From NCBI GenBank assembly GCA_044340485.1, contig JBIITN010000004.1, forward strand, positions 1 to 64,000: a DNA stretch of 64,000 nt. Direction: 5' to 3'. A program made the translations under genes and the position numbers. How positions within the stretch are numbered: the first letter of the stretch is position 1; each line of letters opens with the position of its first letter. This DNA comes from UBA2093 sp044340485. GTDB taxonomy: Bacteria; Actinomycetota; Acidimicrobiia; Acidimicrobiales; Ilumatobacteraceae. The notes under the pieces were generated by a model. It was given only the letters and a program-made list of their open reading frames with translations, was not told the origin of the DNA and ran no database searches. This document shows positions 59,039-64,000 of the stretch, piece after piece.

Positions 59039-60559
59039 CTACCGGTGAATGTCGCTTCTTTCTTGAACCACTTTTAAACGCACCGTGTATGCAGAATCTC
59101 CCGACAACACTCCACTTCGACCAAACAGTCGACCGTGTTGCCAATTAGACAGTCCAAGTTCGGGGCGCTCAAGAGCAAACTGTCCATCCACCCAACGCGT
59201 AAATCCGTTCCCCACAAATGGTGCATTTACTTGCGACCACACTGTGTCAATTTCTTTTGAGTCATCGGCGATCACGCTGACCACAAATTGTGGACTGTAG
59301 GCATTGCATAAATCAATTGCATGCGCAAGATCATCAGCGACCACTAAGAAGAATTCAGGAGTTCCCTCCCACTCCCATTCCCTCGCCAGGTCAGACTCAC
59401 TCGCACTACTGACCTGCTGTTCGCGGACAGTGCCACCAGCGCGAACAACATCGATTTCCACACTCGTCTGAAGCCACCGCTCAGCTCCAAACACACAGTG
59501 AATACGAGCGTGCGTATTGTGTTTTGCAGAGGCGCGCTCGGCGGCATCGAACACCAGCGGAATGTGAACAGCTGCTCTATCTTTCACTACACAGATGACG
59601 TTTGCGGTGTTGCAGACTTTCCGATCAAGCGAGAACTCAACAGCATCAGCCAACGACCGATCCCCTGCACTCATCCCTGCCAGAATCCAGGCTCCGCCGG
59701 TTCCGTGAAGACTCACGGGTGTTCCCACTTGTTGTGCGATCGCCCCAAGTTCTGCGACCGCTTCTCCGGATCCGCGCGCCACAGCAAGCGACACGCGAGC
59801 GTCATTAAATAACGCCCACCCCGCAGCGTGCTCGGGAGAGTCGATCAATGTCACCGCACCGCGCGGCAAACCCGCAGCCGCTAATGACGGCTCGATGATT
59901 GTGTCCATAATCGCGCGAGCAGTTCCGAGTGCATCGCTGCCAATGCGAAACACCACCGTGTTTCCACCGCGTAGTACTCCCGTTGCGTCAGCAAAGACAT
60001 TTGGTCTGCCTTCAAAAACAAAAGCTAAACAACCGAGCGGAGATCTCCATTGTTCGACAGTCCATCCGTCGTGGGCAACCTCATCTATTTTCTCAGAGGT
60101 TGCCAGATCTAATGACTGCCACATACGAAGTGCGCCCACCATGTCGGCGCGCATTCCATCGGACAGAACCAGACGTGTGGTGGAACGTCCACGTTGTTTG
60201 GCCTGTGCTACATCGACCTCATTCGCAGACCGAATAGATGCAAACACATCGTCGTCTGCCAAACGTTGCGCAGACAGTTCAAAAAATCTGGTGATCTGTT
60301 CATCAGACACCAGCGACATCTGAGAAAAAGCACTGATAGCCCGAGTCACAGCGTTCTCTACCGTCTCTGCGACCCCAGTCGGAATGCGGCGCAACGCACC
60401 AGAATGAGCAATTCCCAGCACGACATCTCCTGGCTGGAGTGACTTTTCGAATTCCTGATCGATCTCGATGACACGAGAACCGACCAACACTCGATCGCCC
60501 GCCCGAAGAGTACGTGGCCCATCATTTGTGACACCAGGTGTATCTGAAGGCTCTTTCAC
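59039..60559 (-). CDS. Long ProA-like aldehyde dehydrogenase
   Basis: A 506-residue enzyme whose main part matches glutamate-5-semialdehyde dehydrogenase (ProA): SLDLATSEKIDEVAHDGWTVE, PLGCLAFVFEGRPNVFADATG, GGNTVVFRIGSDALGTARA, and the catalytic cysteine in DRKVCNTANVICVV. Ordinary ProA is about 415-430 residues; here some 60-70 extra N-terminal residues (GDRVLVGSRVIEIDQEFEKSLQPGD) are added, with unknown role. It may use another aldehyde. proB is not adjacent. GTG 60559 is the start; a longer frame to 60655 would cross the divergent gene. Confidence 0.8.
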   Translation of the reverse strand: MKEPSDTPGVTNDGPRTLRAGDRVLVGSRVIEIDQEFEKSLQPGDVVLGIAHSGALRRIPTGVAETVENAVTRAISAFSQMSLVSDEQITRFFELSAQRLADDDVFASIRSANEVDVAQAKQRGRSTTRLVLSDGMRADMVGALRMWQSLDLATSEKIDEVAHDGWTVEQWRSPLGCLAFVFEGRPNVFADATGVLRGGNTVVFRIGSDALGTARAIMDTIIEPSLAAAGLPRGAVTLIDSPEHAAGWALFNDARVSLAVARGSGEAVAELGAIAQQVGTPVSLHGTGGAWILAGMSAGDRSLADAVEFSLDRKVCNTANVICVVKDRAAVHIPLVFDAAERASAKHNTHARIHCVFGAERWLQTSVEIDVVRAGGTVREQQVSSASESDLAREWEWEGTPEFFLVVADDLAHAIDLCNAYSPQFVVSVIADDSKEIDTVWSQVNAPFVGNGFTRWVDGQFALERPELGLSNWQHGRLFGRSGVLSGDSAYTVRLKVVQERSDIHR

Positions 60560-60564
60560 ACGCC

Positions 60565-60570
60565 TATTCT
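60565..60570 (+). promoter_or_regulatory. -10 box of a leaderless promoter (MBL-fold gene)
   Basis: TATTCT, 7 bases before GTG 60578, in the 18-base gap to the divergent dehydrogenase. Confidence 0.4.
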
Positions 60571-60577
60571 GACCTGT

Positions 60578-61306
60578 GTGAGTACGACATCCACAGACGA
60601 ATCCATTTACTTCCGCCAACTTCTCAGTGGGCGTGATTTTGCCAAGGATGATCAAGTCGCAGTAGGCATGGTGAATTTTGCCTACATCATTGGTGATCGG
60701 GCCACGGGTGAGTGCGTACTCATTGATCCGGCGTACTCGGTCAATGAGCTAATAGACATCGTTGAAGCAGACGACATGCGTGTAACAGGCGTGCTTGCGA
60801 CCCACTATCACCCCGATCACATTGGCGGTTCAATGATGGGCTTCAACATCGAAGGCATCACCACCCTTCTTGAACGAATCCAGGTTCCCATTCACGTTCA
60901 AAAAGCTGAAGTTGATTCTGTGATCAAGGTAACTGGCGTATCACCCACCGAACTTTCTGCTCATGAACCAGGCGACGTCATTAGTGTTGGCAACCTCGAT
61001 ATCACTATGGTGCACACTCCAGGTCACACTCCAGGAAGCCAATGTTTCCTCGTGCGTGGAGCGCTCGTATCTGGAGACACTTTGTTTCTCGATAGCTGCG
61101 GTCGTACGGATCTACCCGATAGCAATGTTGAGGACATGTACGAGAGTTTGTCAACGTTGGCTCGTTTGCCCGATGACACCATTGTTTTACCCGGTCACCT
61201 GTACTCGCCAGCACCTGCTGCGTACTTAGGCGAAATAAAAGAGAAGAACATCGTCTATAAACCCACAACCAAAGAGGCGTGGATGATGATGTTTCGTCGC
61301 GACTAA
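60578..61306 (+). CDS. Metallo-beta-lactamase-fold hydrolase (glyoxalase II-like)
   Basis: A 242-residue hydrolase with the dizinc motif THYHPDHIGG (HxHxDH), HTPGHTPGSQCF with the third His, the bridging Asp in VSGDTLFLDSCGRTDLP and the last His in LPGHLYSP. The SGDTLFxDxxGRTDLP signature is shared with glyoxalase II, persulfide dioxygenase and related hydrolases; which activity it has is not decided. The insertion around MMGFNIEGITTLLERI is longer than in small members. It is divergent from the ProA-like gene. Confidence 0.88.
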   Translation: MSTTSTDESIYFRQLLSGRDFAKDDQVAVGMVNFAYIIGDRATGECVLIDPAYSVNELIDIVEADDMRVTGVLATHYHPDHIGGSMMGFNIEGITTLLERIQVPIHVQKAEVDSVIKVTGVSPTELSAHEPGDVISVGNLDITMVHTPGHTPGSQCFLVRGALVSGDTLFLDSCGRTDLPDSNVEDMYESLSTLARLPDDTIVLPGHLYSPAPAAYLGEIKEKNIVYKPTTKEAWMMMFRRD

Positions 61307-61314
61307 CGAGACCT

Positions 61315-62046
61315 TCACGACAACACTGCCGAAACGATGGTGGAAATTCCAGAAATCACGAGCAGCGTTAATACCAAGATTCGAAATCGTTGTTGGTTGA
61401 CATATTTTCGTGTCCTGAAGCCAAGCGCAATCGCGACGACAAGGATCGGCAATGACACCACTGTTGCGATGATTGAATCCGCCGTGATCTTGCCCGCAAC
61501 AGCAAAGATTGTCACGGTCACAACGTTGGAGAAAATAAAAATGCGACTGACCGTGGCACGAAACACCTCCTGGGGCATTTGTCGCGCTTGAAACAGGAAA
61601 ACCAGCGGTGGACCGTTTGTACCAACTGAGGTAGAGAGTGCTCCACTGGCTCCACCTAACCACCAATCAGCAGACCGGGATGCTCCTCGTAATGTGAATC
61701 CACGCATCAAAAGAAACGTCACAAACAACACAACAACCCCAAGACCAATCTTCAGAATGGTCTCAGAGAGATAGATAAACGCAACCAATCCGATGGGCAT
61801 CCCCATCACTGCTGCAATGGTCACTCGAACAGCTAGTCGAGCATTCGCATGCTCCTTTTCTTTCCATGCTTGCGCCGAAGTGGTGACTAAGCCGATGAGA
61901 TTGACAACCACCACCGAGAGCCGTACATCAGCAAAAAGAGACATCAAAGGCACCGACAACAATGCAAGCCCGAACCCGGATATTGACTGCACAAATGCAG
62001 CAATTGCCATCGCGCTGGCAATGCCGATGAGTTCAAGAACACTCAT
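61315..62046 (-). CDS. TSUP (TauE/SafE) family membrane permease
   Basis: A 243-residue membrane protein with about eight helices in two TSUP repeats; SGFGLALLSVPLMSLF and the mid-protein SVGTNGPPLVFLFQARQM are the characteristic repeat motifs. The family moves sulfite, sulfonates or related organic anions. Its start overlaps the stop of the aminotransferase gene by 4 bases, so the two are coupled; taurine-like amino-sulfonate use is one possible reading, but unproven. Confidence 0.88.
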   Translation of the reverse strand: MSVLELIGIASAMAIAAFVQSISGFGLALLSVPLMSLFADVRLSVVVVNLIGLVTTSAQAWKEKEHANARLAVRVTIAAVMGMPIGLVAFIYLSETILKIGLGVVVLFVTFLLMRGFTLRGASRSADWWLGGASGALSTSVGTNGPPLVFLFQARQMPQEVFRATVSRIFIFSNVVTVTIFAVAGKITADSIIATVVSLPILVVAIALGFRTRKYVNQQRFRILVLTLLVISGISTIVSAVLS

Positions 62047-63401
62047 GCAGACATCAATACGTTGACAGCTTCAGCAAACACTTCAGTATGGGTGTCGACA
62101 TCTTTTTCGGTATGAAAGGGCGACAGTAACGCCATGTTATGAAATGGTGTCAGCAAGATGCCACGGTTGAGAGCAAAGAGATGCATGAAAGCATCTAGTT
62201 CCCCATCGATTGCTGCAGCCGCTTGGGCGCCATTAACTGGAGGTGGGCAAAACCAGTATTCGGCTCTGCAGCCCAACTGCTGAACATTCCACGCGAGACC
62301 ATGTCGCTCGTACCCTGATCGCACTCCCTCTGTCCATTGTGTTGCAAGCGGAATCATGTGATCAAAATCTTCTTGTCGCAAGGTGGACGACAACGTGGCT
62401 CGCACTGCTGCAAGTGCTAGCGCATTCCCAGTGAGTGTTCCACCAACTCCCGATACGTCAACGCCATCACTACGCAGATACGGCTCCAATTTGTCTGCAA
62501 CTTCATCAGTCATGCCGTAGATAGCAGCAGGCATTCCCCCACCAATGGGTTTTCCAATGACGAAAAAATCCGGCTCTAGATTCCACGCCTTTGTACATCC
62601 GCCTGGCCCTGCACAAATTGTGTGGGTCTCATCGATGATGAGCAACACTCCGTGCCGACGAGTGATCTCACGAACTTTCTCTAGATATCTGGGCTGTGGC
62701 AACACGATTCCGATGTTTGTGAGAGCTGGCTCCATGAGAAGACATGCAACATCTCCGTGTGCGAGAACTTTGTCTAGTGCATCTGCATCATTAAACGGCA
62801 CAACACGTGTTGTTAGTGCGGGGTCCACCTGAGGACCAATCGCGCCGGGACGACTGATGGTATTGCCCTTTTCATCCATGATGACGAGCGTTTCGTCGAC
62901 CGTGCCGTGGTAACACCAGTCCATGACGGCAATTTTCGAACGTCCAGTCAATTGTCGTGCAAAACGAAGCACAAAACGATTGGCATCAGTTGCAGTCATC
63001 GCAAACTGCCACTTGGCGAGACCAAAGCGTTCCGTCAGTTCATCTCCGATCACGACGGCATCTGTACTTGGCAACATCGTTGTGATGCCACGTCGGGCGC
63101 GCACAGCAAGTGCCTCTGCTACTTGGCTCAACCCGTGACCCGTCATTGCCCCGGTATCGCCCAAGCAGAAGTCGATGAACTCATTTCCGTCGATGTCCAC
63201 AAAATGGGCCCCATGCGCCTCTTCAAAAAAGACAGGGAACCCACCTGGCCAGCGAGTCATCCATGGCATCGGCACACCTGTCACCAGATGCTGCTGAGCG
63301 CGCAATGAATTCTCATACGAATTGGGGTGACGTGAAGCAAATACGTCACGTTCATCAGCAAGTGCAAGAGATAGACGATCGCGGTCGATTGATGCAGCCA
63401 T
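62043..63401 (-). CDS. Class III PLP aminotransferase
   Basis: A 452-residue omega-type aminotransferase of the glutamate-1-semialdehyde-aminomutase-like branch. Seen: FVDIDGNEFIDFCLGDTGAMTGH, VMDWCYHGTVDE, LLIIDETHT with Asp257 for the pyridine nitrogen, and the Schiff-base Lys284 in VIGKPIGGGMP. The substrate is unknown; the HGLAWNVQQLGCRAEYWF region is that of small amino-acid enzymes. ATG 63401 has TATCGT 9 bases upstream. It is coupled to the TSUP permease and divergent from the amidase gene. Confidence 0.88.
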   Translation of the reverse strand: MAASIDRDRLSLALADERDVFASRHPNSYENSLRAQQHLVTGVPMPWMTRWPGGFPVFFEEAHGAHFVDIDGNEFIDFCLGDTGAMTGHGLSQVAEALAVRARRGITTMLPSTDAVVIGDELTERFGLAKWQFAMTATDANRFVLRFARQLTGRSKIAVMDWCYHGTVDETLVIMDEKGNTISRPGAIGPQVDPALTTRVVPFNDADALDKVLAHGDVACLLMEPALTNIGIVLPQPRYLEKVREITRRHGVLLIIDETHTICAGPGGCTKAWNLEPDFFVIGKPIGGGMPAAIYGMTDEVADKLEPYLRSDGVDVSGVGGTLTGNALALAAVRATLSSTLRQEDFDHMIPLATQWTEGVRSGYERHGLAWNVQQLGCRAEYWFCPPPVNGAQAAAAIDGELDAFMHLFALNRGILLTPFHNMALLSPFHTEKDVDTHTEVFAEAVNVLMSA

Positions 63402-63410
63402 GGTGTATCC

Positions 63411-63416
63411 ACGATA
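63411..63416 (-). promoter_or_regulatory. -10-like box before the aminotransferase
   Basis: TATCGT on the minus strand, 9 bases before ATG 63401; spacing is longer than usual. Confidence 0.3.
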
Positions 63417-63478
63417 GGACCCACCACTGACCAACTCCGTGAATTTCCCACACGATGGCCCGCATCATCAGTCTCTCC

Positions 63479-63508
63479 AAACCCCTGTCATTCCGAGATG
63501 TGGGGTTT
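63479..63508. promoter_or_regulatory. Inverted repeat between aminotransferase and amidase genes
   Basis: AAACCCC (63479-63485) and GGGGTTT (63502-63508) form a perfect 7-base inverted repeat with a 16-base spacer, ending 8 bases before the -10 box of the plus-strand gene and covering its -35. A likely operator. Confidence 0.45.
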
Positions 63509-63516
63509 ACTTTTTG

Positions 63517-63522
63517 TACACT
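63517..63522 (+). promoter_or_regulatory. -10 box of a leaderless promoter (amidase gene)
   Basis: TACACT, 6 bases before GTG 63529. Confidence 0.5.
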
Positions 63523-63528
63523 TGGAGT

Positions 63529-64000
63529 GTGTCTGTCTCGACCACCACGACATCTCGCATTGACGGCAACCGTCTAATGGAGCGTCTGTTTGCACTGGCA
63601 GACATTGGCGCGATTGATAACGGAGGCTGTGCTCGACTTGCACTCACCGATGACGACAAGGCAGGTCGCGATCTCGTGGTGTCATGGATGCGCGATCTTG
63701 GTCTCGACATCTCTATTGACACCATTGGCAATGTCATCGGAGTGTGGAATGTTGGCACCGGAGCCCCCGTCATGACAGGTTCCCACATTGACACCGTACG
63801 AACTGGCGGCAAGTACGACGGAAACCTTGGAGTTCTTGCCGGCCTTGAAGTCATTCAGTCGTGTCAAGAACAAGGGATCACTCCATCTCGACCACTCGCA
63901 GTTGGTTTCTTTACCGATGAGGAAGGTTCCCGCTTTCCTCCCGACATGCTCGGATCACTGGTGTATGTCGGCGGTTTACCAGTGGAAGAAGCACACGATA
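63529..64000 (+). CDS. M20-type Zn amidase (N-carbamoyl amino acid/allantoate amidohydrolase family), cut by right edge
   Basis: The first 157 codons of a metal-dependent amidohydrolase. Seen: GSHIDTVRTGGKYDGNLGVLAG with metal-ligand His86 and Asp97, and FTDEEGSRFPPDMLGS with the catalytic Glu131/132 pair, which are the motifs of the hydantoin/carbamoyl-amino-acid (HyuC), ureidopropionase and allantoate hydrolase group. The specific substrate needs the missing C-terminal part. GTG 63529 is set by TACACT 6 bases upstream; ATG 63577 is internal. It is divergent from the aminotransferase, which suggests a shared catabolic theme. Confidence 0.85.
   Translation, partial: MSVSTTTTSRIDGNRLMERLFALADIGAIDNGGCARLALTDDDKAGRDLVVSWMRDLGLDISIDTIGNVIGVWNVGTGAPVMTGSHIDTVRTGGKYDGNLGVLAGLEVIQSCQEQGITPSRPLAVGFFTDEEGSRFPPDMLGSLVYVGGLPVEEAHD

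Overview
The window is a dense, single-replicon stretch of an actinobacterial chromosome, most likely class Acidimicrobiia (Ilumatobacter / freshwater acIV type). Reasons: a complete Pup-proteasome set (arc, dop, pup, prcB, prcA, pafA), a WhiB regulator, a HelY helicase next to tatC/tatA, a GuaB1-type IMPDH-family protein, an FAD-type thymidylate synthase, and base composition of roughly half G+C by eye (not computed), which is low for a typical actinomycete. I saw no tRNA, rRNA, CRISPR array, insertion sequence, phage module or replication origin, and no gene-free stretch longer than about 300 bases.

Layout. 1-7250: SCO6745-like fragment, zinc-finger/coil protein, threonine aldolase, WhiB, PrmA, gamma-carbonic-anhydrase-like hexapeptide protein, an unrecognised basic/acidic protein coupled to an enoyl-CoA hydratase, a GNAT enzyme and a very acidic zinc-ribbon protein. 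7440-14564: tandem ThyX-like enzyme, M20 amidohydrolase, MDR reductase, a lone diacylglycerol-kinase C-domain protein and HelY. 14567-18526: TatC, TatA, GDPD phosphodiesterase, signal peptidase I, PafA. 18582-23588: proteasome core, Pup, Dop and ARC ATPase; a ferredoxin is divergent from ARC. 23965-29812: a long minus-strand run of ADP-forming acyl-CoA synthetase, DacB, Lon-N protein, three small membrane/basic proteins and TrmI. 29832-31292: TetR regulator divergent from a fatty acid desaturase around a perfect palindrome. 31365-34414: transketolase and transaldolase, translationally coupled. 34436-41911: small proteins, a cysteine-rich YkgJ-like protein, TypA, RNase D, MobA-like, a hydrolase and an M18 aminopeptidase. 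41922-44687: GuaB1, Cmk and PlsC with overlapping genes. 44715-51251: hydrolase, Sua5, J-domain protein, crotonase, phosphatase, nitronate monooxygenase, CtaA, SDR. 51430-59004: peptidoglycan-binding M23 protein, methyltransferase, phosphatase, lipoprotein, DoxX, acyltransferase, PanB and PanC. 59039-64000: long ProA-like dehydrogenase, metallo-beta-lactamase-fold hydrolase, TSUP permease, class III aminotransferase and the start of an M20-type amidase cut by the right edge.

A theme runs through the window. Many genes lack a Shine-Dalgarno site, but have a TANNNT hexamer ending 6-7 bases before an ATG or GTG start (about 20 cases; a few more at 8-9). This is the signature of leaderless transcription, well known in Actinobacteria. 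I used it to choose several starts (ltaE, acyl-CoA synthetase, transketolase, YkgJ-like protein, crotonase, M20 amidase). The proteasome genes form the functional core: ARC unfolds pupylated proteins, PrcAB degrades them, PafA attaches Pup and Dop activates or removes it.
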